NCBI GenBank assembly: GCA_018398765.1
Contig: JAHBMJ010005734.1
Span: 64,855 to 128,854, forward strand
DNA length: 64,000 nucleotides
Origin: Chromera velia
Taxonomy: Eukaryota > Sar > Chromeraceae
Direction: 5' to 3'
Made by a program: the position numbers and the translations under genes. Under the pieces are notes generated by a model. That model made no database searches. It saw only the letters and a program-made list of their open reading frames with translations, and was not told where the DNA came from. Of the stretch, positions 36,256 through 46,817 are shown piece by piece; the first letter of the stretch is position 1, and each line of letters opens with the position of its first letter.

Positions 36256-36768
36256 ATGAAAAAGCTGTCTGGAGTTTAGGCTGGATCGAAACCATCTAGG
36301 AAACTATCAAGCAGAATGATCAAAGTGAAAAAAAAAATGTTTAGGCCAAATTCCTTATCTAATTATCACTGTAATAACCATCAATAACCCATGTTGAAAG
36401 CTTAATGAAAGCTTACGAAAAATTATTAGCTAAAACTGTTTAAATACTTCTATTATACTTGTATAACGTCATAAAATAAAGGTTTGAAAAGGTTTTTATA
36501 CTAGTAGTTATGTAAATATATGTAAATACCAGTAAATATAAGTAAATACTAAATAGGTCTATAGAAACATGTAATGATTATATAAAGCTAGTAAAAGCTA
36601 CTTAGAAGCTAAGTTAGAAGGATAGTTAGACTTGGAAGGCTAGTTACAAACTAAGTATATGCTATCATTATCTATTATACATCGATCATCACCATTAGCC
36701 TATGATAGCCTATGAATCTAGCTCTGAATAGGCGTTTAGCGTTCGGCGGCAACACACGAGGCAGTTCA
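36256..36768. other. AT-rich island 2
   Basis: AT-rich, with repeated GTAAATA and GCTAGTTA words and no ORF. The segment 36700-36765 (GCCTATGA, ATAGGCGTTTAGCGTT, GAGGCAGTTCAG) matches 24030-24092 in island 1, so the two islands share ancestry. Confidence 0.8.
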
Positions 36769-37011
36769 GTTCCAACTAGGTGCTGGCTAGAGAAAAAAAA
36801 AAAAAATCTCCCTAGATCGTCTACTTTTTTTTTTTTCTTTTTCAGTCAAGCAACTGTTGTTCAACTGTTGCACAAGTGTTTTTTGTGTGTTGCACAACTG
36901 TTGTTAAGTATTTCTTAAGTGTTGTTCAAGGTTAAAAAGTAAAAAAGAAAAAAGATCTTCCGGGATTGTCTACTTTTTTTTTTCCCCTCTAGCCAGCGCC
37001 CAGGGTTCCGA
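36769..37011. mobile_element. MITE-like element with terminal inverted repeats
   Basis: Left end near 36779 reads GGTGCTGGCTAGAG then a long A run. The right end near 36970-37000 is a T run then CCCCTCTAGCCAGCGCC, its reverse complement with one mismatch and a small insertion. Inside, GATCGTCTAC/GATTGTCTAC followed by T runs occur as direct repeats, plus several TTGTTCAA/GTTGCACAA words. It is about 220 bp and non-coding. Target-site duplication could not be confirmed. Confidence 0.6.
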
Positions 37012-37164
37012 GTCTTTACAACAGCAGTTCCCTTCGATTTATACTTAATTCAACCATGCAGGATGCTTGTTTTCAAACTCTTCTGCTTTTGGTATTAAGC
37101 TTCTGGAGTAGCATGCTTATACGCATGAGTGATGCTGATTCATTGTCTGCCACCCTGCATGGAT

Positions 37165-37290
37165 GCTTGGTGGGGGGCACTTACATGCCGTACTTTCACG
37201 TGCGAGCGCGGCCCGCTGCCGCGACCGATACGTACGTCGACGTTTGAATGTTGCAACATGTTGCAACAGTGCATGCTATATACCTCAGTG
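37165..37290 (+). repeat. Dispersed GC-rich repeat R3, copy 1
   Basis: Contains GGGGGGCACTTACATGCCG, TACTTTCACGTGCGAGCG, CGCTGCCG, ACCGATA, ACGTCGA, GAATGTTG and a CATG-rich end. A second copy is at 44105-44275 with the same order. The 63-codon frame across it is not credible as a gene because the DNA is repetitive. Confidence 0.85.
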
Positions 37291-37556
37291 GCCTCGAATC
37301 AACAGGCATGAAGTGTTTGTGAGCCGTTTGAGATTTACCTGTAAGGTCAAATGCAAGAGAAAAGAATAGGAAAAAGGTCCAGGTGAGTCCCTCTGGTTTC
37401 TTTTCCTCTTCTCTGAAAAAGAAGTGAGTGCGCTCTTTCGACTTGGACTTCAGCTGAAGCCCGCCCCTGTTGCGCAACACTCTCTCTTGGTTGGCAGACC
37501 GCCGACGCTCACGAGCTCTGAACTTTGAGAGCCATAGACATTTTTCTTTTCCACAG

Positions 37557-39203
37557 GAGGTCCTCTCCAATTGTGGACTCTTTTAGCTTTCTTTTGTCTC
37601 TTGCTCCTTGCCCCTCTGGGGGTCAGCGGAGCCGATGACGTAGCCCTCAAAGTGACTACCATTTCCGCTCGGGGCTCTTCTCCCTTCAAGTTCTACCCAG
37701 ACTAAGTTTGTCCCGTCTCGGTCCCCCTCAGAGTCGACGGGCACGGGGAGGTAGAGATGATGATTTACGACAAGGCAGGGAAACTGCAGAAGAAGTACCA
37801 GCTGAAGCTACACGGAGTCCGATACCTCCAGCCTCTCCCCGCGCATGTACAGATACCAGTCAGTCAGTGTTTCTCATTTTTTCGCCATTCCCTTCCTCTT
37901 CCCTCCCTCCTTCCTTCCTGCCGCTCTACAGTGGCCTTCTTTCTTTCTTTCTGTGATCATCTTTTCCGATTTTGTCGATCCTTTCTTAAATTCTGTCTTG
38001 TCAAACGAATTCGAACGCGCAGGAAGTCGGTGGCGCAAAAAACAAGATACGCAGCAGACGCTCTGGTACGCCTTCCAACATCTCCTCGAGGAAGGTCAGC
38101 TCAGCCCCTCCGAGTTCTCTCTCACTTGTTCTCGAAGTATGCATGTATCAACGTTTAGATGTTAAATAGAGCATGCATCGTCTGCACGTTGCCCTCCTGT
38201 GATCTCCCGGCCGTCTTTTCCCTCATGCGCTTTTTCGATTGCCCCTCTTTATCTCCCCCTCTTTGCTTCCTTTTCTTCGTGTTCCTTTTCGTTTCTTTCG
38301 CTCCCTCCGCTTGAACTTCTTTTCCAAATCCCACTTTGGTCTGGCTCGTCACATTACATCCAGCTGTTTATCTCTTAGCAATTATTCCCCTCCCTCCCTC
38401 CCTCCTTCTCCAATTTCCTTGTTTTTTGCCCTTTCAGACTTCCCCTTCCTACCCCATAATCCTAGCTGCATGTGTGTCTTTTCGTGAATCCTCAAGCAAG
38501 CTTTCTTTCCAATGCATGCATGGTCCATCGATCACTGCATTTCCGCCAGTCATTGCATCGCATCCCCCCTGCTGCGCGGCCCTTCCTTCCCTCCGTCCCT
38601 CCCTCTCTCCCTTGTTTTGCGGTCTTGCAGGATGGGGAGCTTTTTTTCACTGGACAAGCGACCCGTTCAGCGTTGTCAAAGCTGCGGCGAGGAACGTTTG
38701 GAGTTGGCTCTCAGAGTTATGGGACGCCCCCCCCCCCCCCNCCCCAGCCGTTTGAGCGAGCATGGGGAAGCAGAGGAAGTTGCTGGTCACGGGGGAAGTG
38801 CGGGGGGGGATCATTCGCCCGAGTCCTCAAAAGAAGCTGCACAGTCCCCGGATGAATCTTCTGTGTTTAGCGGTAAGTCTGATGGTTCGGAGCTGGGTGG
38901 GTGAGCGTCTGTGTCACTAGCTGACTTGGTGGATAGTATCAAGAGTGGACGAGCTGAAAAAAGAAGGGAGTGTATCAGATGTCATTGAGTAGTAGACGAA
39001 GTGGAAACTGTACAATTGCATGAGCACAAGTGGAACGACATTGTGAAACCCGGTGATACAAGCGTGCAGTCTACGAGAAAAACAAAAATCACAGAGAGGC
39101 AAGATCTGAGAGTTCTCCCGGGGAGAAGGAAAAAAAGTCGACTTTTTGAGAACGTTTGCTCTTCTTCACTCGTTTTTGTGTCCTCTGTCTCCAATCCCCG
39201 CAA

Positions 39204-39240
<37 letters not shown>

Positions 39241-40104
39241 GCAGACCCTGCGGAAGCAGATCAGGACAAGGAGGCACCTTCAGCGTTCCAGAAGGCGAAG
39301 GACGAGGCCGAGGTCAAGACCAAAAACGAACAGACGGAGAAGCAGACCGCCTCTCGCAGACTGAAAGTGCAGAACGAAGAGGCGGAGGGGGGGGAGAAAG
39401 AGGAGGAGACGCCTGCAGCAGAATCGTCAGGCAACCTGGTTGGGGAAGCAGCGGAAGTTGAATCAGATGGGGAGTCCGACGTGGGACGTGCGGGGGGGGG
39501 CTCATTTGCCCGGGGAGGAGGGAGGATGTCACTCACGCAAGAGAGGAACAAAACATCGGGGGGGAAGACGGGCACGAAACCGCGTAAAGCGGCAGGACAT
39601 GAAGGAGGACCTCGACACCCCACCCCCCGAACCCTCCTACGCCGACGACAGAGACGGGGACAGGTGCGTCGGAAAAGAAGATGAAAGGATGATTCTCTGC
39701 ATCTCGGGTCACCCCTCTCTCACATCGCCCCCTTTACTGTAGCTGCAAAAGACTGCAGAACCTTCACTGGCCTTTCTCCTTTAGTTGTTCTCTCTTCTTT
39801 TTCTTTCTCCCGTCTCTCCTCGCTTTTCGCTGATTTTCTTTTGGTTCCGAGTTCTTTTAATTCTGTATTGACTCCTATATTGGAATCGTCTCTGCCCCTC
39901 CCGCCCTCTCCCTGCGTAAGAGTTTCCCTCTTCCTCTGTGCGGACGCGTGCATACAGGTACAGAGATCCCGACTACGACTGCCGCCCCCCAGGCCTGCCC
40001 GTGACCGCGATTACGACCGTGACGGTGACCGTCGTGACTACCGATCCACCCATCCATTCATGCACGCACTTCATTTATCCATCCAATTCGATCACCCGAT
40101 CTGA
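37557..40104 (+). CDS. Signal-peptide protein of unknown function, multi-exon, 5' end unresolved
   Basis: Exons by phase: 37557-37689, 37732-37862, 38023-38094, 38631-38872, 39245-39663, and 39958 to about 40104. The first exon encodes a hydrophobic LLAFFCLLLLAPLGVSGA signal segment, but its ATG must lie in an unfound upstream exon. Then come FKVDGHGEVEMMIYDKAGK, KQDTQQTLWYAFQHLLEEG, an aromatic amphipathic part (WGAFFHWTSDPF, NVWSWLSELWD), a poly-Pro tract and an acidic Glu/Lys-rich region. The end is Asp/Arg/Tyr-rich. The frame breaks at a C run holding an N (38741) and probably at later G or C runs, so the exact end is uncertain. No family was recognised; a secreted or ER-lumenal role is inferred only from the signal peptide. 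Confidence 0.6.
39206..39238. repeat. (CT)n tract before a splice acceptor
   Basis: A CT run immediately before the GATGCAG acceptor of the exon at 39245. It acts as an extreme polypyrimidine tract. Confidence 0.85.
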
Positions 40105-40373
40105 TTCACTCATTCATGCAGCGATTCATTCATTGTTGGAAGGAACCATTTAGATGGGTGGAGTTAAAGACAGATGGGTGGATAGGAAGTATCCCCTGCT
40201 GCCGCTCTGTCCATGAAAAAAAAATAAAGAAATGAAAAGACAGAGACCTCGTCGTGCGTCATCAGGTCGTTTCTTTGTGCTCGTTTCGGCTCTTTCTTTC
40301 GCCCACCCGTGTCGCTCTTTCTCTGTGCATTCATCAGCAGTGCGGGGGGGAAGAGCGGCATGCAAACACACAG

Positions 40374-40396
40374 ACACACACACACACACACACACC
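40374..40396. repeat. (CA)n microsatellite
   Basis: Short CA run downstream of the 37.5-40.1-kb gene. Confidence 0.9.
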
Positions 40397-40514
40397 ATTA
40401 CACGCGCTCTCAGTCATACGAACCATTTAGAGACCGGTCGGTGCCAGTGGATCGGTCTGAATTTTTATCATCTGAATACTTTTTGCACTCTCGACGGACT
40501 GGACAAATTCTTGT

Positions 40515-41060
40515 CCAAATGATATAGTGTAAATCCCCATTCATTAATATTGCTAGCTGTATGTACTAATGTGCTGACTGTATCCTCATTCACTTTAATA
40601 TTTTTTAAAAATGAATTAGCATAGGAACTACAGCTTGTGAATTAATTGCTTAGTTTATTGTTTGCCTAGAGGTATATAGCATTAAAAACAAACTTAGGCT
40701 AGAAAAAAAAAGTCAGAATTTTTTCAAACATATGTTTTTTGAGTGTTGGAACAGGTAAACCTAGGTAAACCGGATGTTTTTTTTGTATTAAACTTGTCTA
40801 GCAAGCTAAGTTTTAATGGCTAACTACCAAGTTGTTCATTAAAATAGAACCTGGAATAACCTGGAACACATAAACCTCAATCCTAATCCTAATAAAAAAA
40901 TATGTCTAAAACCAGTTTTTTCCTTTTTCTGAATGTCACCTCTATAGTCTTCGATCGGCTAGTTTTTTAAATTTCAAATTTATGTAGTGACATATTGCAT
41001 TCAGTAAAGAATCTAGTAAAGAATTCAATCTGAGTGGCAGTTGATAATAATTCACCTTTT
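40515..41060. other. AT-rich island 3
   Basis: AT-rich, no ORF. Contains GTAAACCTAGGTAAACC and the telomere-like word CAATCCTAATCCTAATA near 40877-40894, which also appears near 49449-49470. Confidence 0.75.
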
Positions 41061-41700
41061 CAGTGTCTTCACTGGATTTTCTTGTAGCAGAGAGCACTTC
41101 ATTCCATCCCTTCATCCATGCAACCTCCTTATCTCGTCGAGTAAGGGCTGCAAGTCCAACCAGAAAAGCGGTTGCTCAGTCAGAAACCAATTGATGGCCG
41201 GTGTCTGTCAGAGGCCAAAGCCCCGTACGTGTGCACCCCTCGATCATCATGCAAGGTTCTGTAAGCCGTACCCACGTACGTTTAGAGAGCAGGTTCATCC
41301 CTCAGGCCTACTCAGGCCTCATCTTAATTTCACGCTGCAGACAGACAGAAACACGTTAGAGGAGAAGAGAACTTAGAGAAGCAGAACATGCATATCTCTT
41401 GCTCATAATTGCCCTTTCTCGCCTGTTGCCTCGCGGTTTGCCAGCATCCCAAACACCGACTGATACGATCATGCACCCATCCGGACAAGCAGTCAGCCAG
41501 CACAACGAAGAGTCGATCATCAATTAAACCAAAGAATTAAAAAGCAACGATGATTGTCAACCACAGCAACGGCATCAAAGTGTAGCATGGAAATTTGAAG
41601 AATTAATGGGAATTGAAGAGAAGGCCTTGCAAGACAGTGCGAACGTTGCAAACAGAGTACTTAGTTATTGAACTTCCCAGCAAACTTCAAGGGAGGACAA
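41061..41700. other. No supported gene
   Basis: A plus-strand frame of 111 codons ends at 41376 but shows no domain. The remainder has no coding signal. Confidence 0.5.
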
Positions 41701-41752
41701 GGCCTTGATCCAAGTAGGCGACTGCAGACAAACGACAGCATACCCCACACCC

Positions 41753-41971
41753 ATGCTGTCTCGGGCTGCGAAGGAATTTCTGAACAGATTGTGTGACAGG
41801 CAGTCGGATCGGAACCTGGAAGAAGTGTATGCGTACGAAAGAACAACTGAAAGGGCGCTAGCTGACCTTCACCGGCTGCGACGCCCGCATGCCGCCTCCC
41901 CAGCGGCCTCCTGCCCATGCGCGCGGACGATACAGGACAGAAAGGCAACCTTCCGAGACCCGGGTCGATAA
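41753..41971 (+). CDS. Candidate small ORF or exon, unidentified
   Basis: A 72-codon frame begins MLSRAAKEFLNRLCDR, is mixed, charged and helix-like, and ends at TGA. It could be an exon of a larger gene. An overlapping minus-strand frame of 120 codons (41661-42023) is also open. No homologue is recognised and neither strand is favoured strongly. Confidence 0.25.
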   Translation: MLSRAAKEFLNRLCDRQSDRNLEEVYAYERTTERALADLHRLRRPHAASPAASCPCARTIQDRKATFRDPGR

Positions 41972-42116
41972 TATACTCTCCCCTCTCGAGGCCATGCATA
42001 TGCACCTGTGTCGATCCGGCCACGCTGAATCAGATGAGGGCGTCCAACATGCAGACAGGATTGGCAGAGGGGAGAAGGGAGAGAGAATCTCAAATGGGGT
42101 GCAGGGGGGCACATCC

Positions 42117-42186
42117 TGCAGACACACAATGTGTACTACACTTTATGTGTGTGCAGACACACAATGTGTACTACACTTTATGTGTG
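42117..42186. repeat. 35-bp tandem duplication
   Basis: Two exact 35-bp copies (42117-42151 and 42152-42186). Each contains the self-complementary-looking words CACACAATGTG and CACTTTATGTGTG. Confidence 0.95.
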
Positions 42187-42519
42187 TGCGTCTGTCAAGT
42201 TCCAAATTGGAAAAAGAAACTGAACCCTTACAACCAGTGTGCCTCGCCTGAAGTCTCTTCCTTTTCCAAACGCAAGCAAGACAGAAAAAAAGGAGAGAAC
42301 GAAGACGCGAACTGACCAGCGCTCCAGGATATGGTGAAAGCCGAAGCCCTGGGTGGCTTTTGCTGTCGGATGTTGTCCTCCGAGTCCGCTCCACAACGGC
42401 CGTGTTCTGCAATTCACCATAGAAAGCCGCGCAACTCCCCCCGTCTCCCCCTTTTCCCTGTCATCTTCCTTCCTTTCCTCTCACTTTTACTCCTCCTTCA
42501 GAGTCTTCTTCTTTTTCTC

Positions 42520-42522
<3 letters not shown>

Positions 42523-42566
<44 letters not shown>

Positions 42567-42577
42567 AAGAAAGAAAG

Positions 42578-42616
<39 letters not shown>

Positions 42617-42625
42617 AAGAAAGCG
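42523..42625. repeat. (GA)n / (GAAA)n microsatellite
   Basis: GA run, then GAAA units, then GA again. The purine-only stretch continues with interruptions to about 42720. Confidence 0.95.
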
Positions 42626-42794
42626 ACAAAACCACATCAAAACAGAGAGAGAGAAGGGAAAGGAAGAAGAAGGAGAAAGGGAGGAAGGGAGGGAAGGAGG
42701 GGGAGAGGGGAAAGCGGGGGGATACACATTTACTAATACATATTAATACATGAGGGCACGTACTCACACATGCAGACACACATACTCACACATG

Positions 42795-43000
<206 letters not shown>

Positions 43001-43186
43001 GCCTTCTCCGGGTCGTTGATATTTACGGCGCAGGGCTCCCACATCACTATCAGTGTGTGAGCTACACAAACCCACCCCCCAACACCAAACAACCACACCC
43101 ACCCTCCCAAAACACTACTCCCCACATACCCCCACATATACATCAGTCATTCAAAGATTCTCATACATACTTATCAATATACTTTC

Positions 43187-43449
43187 GGCCCACGGCCGGG
43201 TGCTTTCAGTTATATGGTTGGCCCACGGCCACGTGCTTTCAGTTATCTTATTGGCCCACGGCCACGTGCTTTCAGTTATATGATACTGGCCCACGGCCAC
43301 GTGCTTTCAGTTATCTTATTGGCCCACGACCCCGTGCTTTCAGTTATATTATATTGGCCCACGGCCACGTGCTTTCAGTTGTATTATATTGGCCCACGGC
43401 CACGTGCTTTCAGTTATATTATATTGGCCCACGGCCACGTGCTTTCAGG
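43187..43449 (+). repeat. 33-35-bp minisatellite, 8 units
   Basis: Units start at 43187, 43220, 43253, 43288, 43321, 43356, 43391 and 43426. Spacing is 33, 33, 35, 33, 35, 35 and 35 bp. The core is GGCCCACGGCCACGTGCTTTC followed by AGTTAT and a variable AT-rich spacer. Most units carry the palindrome CACGTG. The first and fifth units have substitutions in it. Confidence 0.95.
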
Positions 43450-44104
43450 ATAGTGCAGACCGCATTCATTTGGGTGTGTAATTGATACTGTTGGGTCAAG
43501 TGGCTCTTGCGTTCATGGAGTGTGTACGTCCGTTTCTGTGCGTGTTCGTTTCTTCCTCTCTGGGATGTATTCGGGACGTGTGGTGAAGGTGTTTGTCGTC
43601 TGGTCTGTATGTGCGTCCGTTCAGAAACGAAGGGAGTTACTTGGATGGGATCGCTCTTCATTGCCGTTTTTCATTGGCTTGCCCTTCATGCGCCTCTCGT
43701 GGACTTTGAAGAGGGACTTGGGGGACTCCGCAAGAGAGGATTGTGTTCCTTTCTCCACGTGACTCCTGCGCACCAGACTCTTCTGGCTCAGTAGGACAGC
43801 GGGTGCCGAATGCAGAAGCGCCAGGACGAATGCAACACTCTCAGGGACGATCAACAGCCTGGAACGTCTGGTGTTGTCGTTGCTCTTTGCGCCACCACCC
43901 GGTCTCGCTAGAGAACAGTTGCCGATTTGGTGATTCCTCGCATGAGATGCAGCTTTGTATGTGCACGAGAGACAGCCTGTAGCCTGAGTCGTATTCACAT
44001 GAACATTGAACATTGAATTAACAACAGCAGGAAGTGCACAGTTTATCTGTCTGAAAGTGCGTAGATGTTGGCAGCCCGTTTTTGTGGCCCCGGAATGCCC
44101 TGCG
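43450..44104. other. No supported gene
   Basis: A minus-strand frame of 214 codons (43621-44265) spans here and into repeat R3. Because one third of it is repeat and no domain is visible, it is not called. The 43621-43800 part (for example ESPKSLFKVHERRMKGK on the minus strand) is the only coding-like piece. Confidence 0.4.
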
Positions 44105-44275
44105 CGGAACCGGGGGGCACTTACATGCCGCGTACTTTCAGGTGCATGCGAGCGCGCGGGTGCGACTCCCGTGCGAGCGGACCGCTGCCGACCGACCGAT
44201 ATACGTATACGTCGATCGACTTCAATGAATGTTGTTGCATGCACTATGCATGCACTGTTGCACACATTTGCAGGC
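44105..44275 (+). repeat. Dispersed GC-rich repeat R3, copy 2
   Basis: Same ordered words as 37165-37290, with small insertions. Here GCATGC and TGCATGCA palindromes are more frequent, and ATACGTAT is an added palindrome. Confidence 0.85.
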
Positions 44276-44930
44276 TAGCTCGGAGTTTGCCCACATATGG
44301 AGTTGCAGTGACAGACACACTCTGACACAGTCGATGCGCTATAGTTAAGGTTACTATTTCCATAGCGTTACCAGATACACTTCAATCATCTTCATTGAAT
44401 CAGCCCTTACAGACGGACAAATCCAAATGGCACACAATTTCCTGCCAGATCTTTGACGATCCATATTTGTCACCAGATCTGAACACAATTTTTGAAGATG
44501 GCAGACGAGGCTTCTTCTGACAGTGTGTGCAAAGATGCGTGCAGAAGATTCTGCATGCGAGCAGGCCTTGTATCGTTCGTCCCACAAATCAACTGCATGC
44601 CAGCAAGCAGGTTCAGCGGCTTCTCGGAATGCTCTTCAGATGAAACGAGGCTTGAATTCCTCCGCTTTTTGTTCACCAGCCCCTACGAACAAGAAAGAAC
44701 AAGACGAGCAGAAGCCCAACTGCTCGGGCGCAGCCAAAGCCGCTCCAGAAGTCAGTTTGTATATGTTCAAGGCAAAAGCATACACATGCCCCTACATCGT
44801 GCTCTGTGTGTCCCTCGTGAACTGGTCACTGTCAAACCATCTCGGGCACGCGTTGACCTCCGGCACTGACTACTTCTTCTTTTTCTTCAGCTTCTTCTTC
44901 TTTCCGAGTCTATGCCCAGGCTCTCTTTAA

Positions 44931-45180
44931 ATTTTTAGTCCACACCTTCATCATCTTATCGATCTGCGTCACTTCGATCATCCAGTCCTCCAATTGCTTT
45001 CTTGCAGCCCCGCCCCGTGGTTCGCGCGACGTTCCTGCCGCTTCAGAGAGGTCCGGGACACCTTTAGTTGGACACCACAGCGTCGAGTTGGGTGGCCTCC
45101 GGGGGCAGATGCCGCAGTGGAACCGGGCCTCCTCTGGTGCTTCCGCATTCACGGTCCGTCTACATGTTTCTTTTTTTTGT
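44931..45180 (-). CDS. Candidate 3' exon(s) of an unidentified minus-strand gene
   Basis: An open minus-strand frame encodes a Cys-containing stretch (FHCGICPRRPPNSTLWC), then a charged helix (KQLEDWMIEVTQIDKMMK) ending KRAWA and stop near 44931. In another frame just downstream, LGKKKKLKKKKK and stop could be the true basic tail if a splice or indel shifts frame. A possible upstream exon (GQKSSQKTSREDM, near 45218-45260) follows a CCCGCAG acceptor. No family was recognised. Confidence 0.3.
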
Positions 45181-45508
45181 TTGGAATGTCTGGTTCTATG
45201 CAACCGTGACAAAGACACCATGTCTTCTCTGGATGTCTTCTGGCTGGACTTCTGGCCTGCGGGTGACGATACTGCTATCTTGGCCCCCCCCTGCCTAATA
45301 GATCGTACGTTCTCTATCTGTCTTGATCTGTTTAATCGTCCTCTCACACACCTCTGAAGCCTCCCGTCTTCCCGCTTCTGCCGGTTACTTCATCCCTTCG
45401 CTTTTTCTTGTCGCCATCTCTCTGCCTCCCTTGCCTTCATCTTCGACTGTCCCATCGAAATATGTGACTCGAAGTAGACTACTAGGTAGACTAACTGACA
45501 CAGATGTC

Positions 45509-45583
45509 AACAGTCTGCCGGTTGCTGTGAGCAGACTTGGGGGGGCGGCCAACGCCAAGGGGCCCCGTTCTCTGCACTGCCAG
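45509..45583 (+). CDS. Candidate exon, unidentified plus-strand gene
   Basis: Bounded by a TGACACAG acceptor and the donor CAGGTAAGT, phase 1 in and 0 out. It encodes VNSLPVAVSRLGGAANAKG and a short tail. It may belong to the gene whose later exons are at 46818-47983, but the connecting exons could not be fixed. Confidence 0.35.
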
Positions 45584-45771
45584 GTAAGTCCTAAAGACAG
45601 TGGGGCTATGGGCGACGGGTTGAAATCTTCTCTCCGAAAACGATCTCAGTTCGGTAGCGTGTAGTGAATTCACGTAAAACCACTAGATCCCTCTCGAAAG
45701 CATGAGTTTTCGTGTGGACTTGCAAGTTCATTTTCGCATACGCTTGGAATATGCATGGAAAAACGGACAGA

Positions 45772-45812
45772 AGAGAAGAGAAGAGAAGAGAAGAGAAAAG
45801 AAAAGAAGGGAG
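45772..45812. repeat. (AGAAG)n pentanucleotide repeat
   Basis: About eight AAGAG-type units followed by GAAAA-rich DNA. Confidence 0.9.
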
Positions 45813-46817
45813 GACCCCAAAAAGGAGAAGATCCGATGCCGCTAAAGCTGCGTCCTATCCGAGTAGCAGCGCACATCGAGCAATGGAGCCAGTCGGATAA
45901 TCTTTGGATGCGAGACACTTCGCCTCTCTGCATTTTGCTGTGGTGGTCATAATTCAAATTGGATTGCAGGATTGACAGACTCCGCCACGGGTACGCATTC
46001 TCGGTTTCGACGGGAGAGTTCTCTACTCAACCAGACGGTTCGTGCTACAGTGACTCTCTCTTGCAGCTTCATTCATTCTCACTGCCTCTTGAAAAGTGGC
46101 CCATCTCTTTCATAAGAACGAATCCCTGTTGGTTCCTCTCTGTATTGTTCATTCTCCGATTGTTCAACGACCTTTCGTGCCGGTATCCGTCTAGGCCTCT
46201 GAACCCCATGCGCCTGTTTCTTTTTCTGCCTGCAGGATTTTGGTAATCTGTGCAAATTTCATATTACCTCAGGATGTCGCAAACTGAACTGTACATTTTC
46301 GCACGATCTGACCAGAGTTCCCTGCTTCAAATTTCTCACTCAAGGTCAGACATCTGTGGTTCCGGGAGTCTGCGTGCCTCACCTTTCCTCCCCTTTGTTG
46401 CTGCCCTCGCATCGGATTCCCTCTTTTCCGTGCATTAGTCGGTTGTTTTGCCCTTCAAATCCTTCATGACGCACGCACACTTTTCTTCCCTTCCAATGCA
46501 CCACAAGGTCCAGTCCAGCTGTGCAGCTTTCCTTTTTCCTCAGTCTCGTTTCTCCCAGGCCCACCATTCTTATTCCCCCCTGCCCCCCCCTTCCCATGTA
46601 CCGCTGGATGTTCTTTCTTGATCGATCTGTCAATGTACCTAGCTTCCTCGGCGCCCGACCATCAAACGCATGCAGGGGCCTCACGATCCCTTCTGGAGCT
46701 TTCGTGATCCCTCGTTTTCGTCCCCGCCTTACTTCCTGTGCCTTCCCCCGTCTCCCGTGCGTCTCCATACGTTTCCAGGCTTGCTGTGATTGCGAGCTCC
46801 TCAGATGCACCATGCAG

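Noticed and set aside
37350-37381. Possible first exon (ATG at 37350) for the 37.5-kb signal-peptide gene
   Set aside because: Its donor (CCAGGTGAGT) leaves two bases, while the signal-peptide exon needs one, so the frame would be lost.
43187-43449. Regularly spaced repeats resembling a CRISPR array
   Set aside because: Units are directly adjacent with only short AT-rich variable parts, there are no unique spacers of constant length, no cas genes are present, and the host is a eukaryote. It is a minisatellite.
43621-44265. 214-codon minus-strand frame
   Set aside because: About a third of it is repeat R3, no motif is visible, and there is no splice or start context. It may contain a real exon in its last 60 codons, but this cannot be supported.
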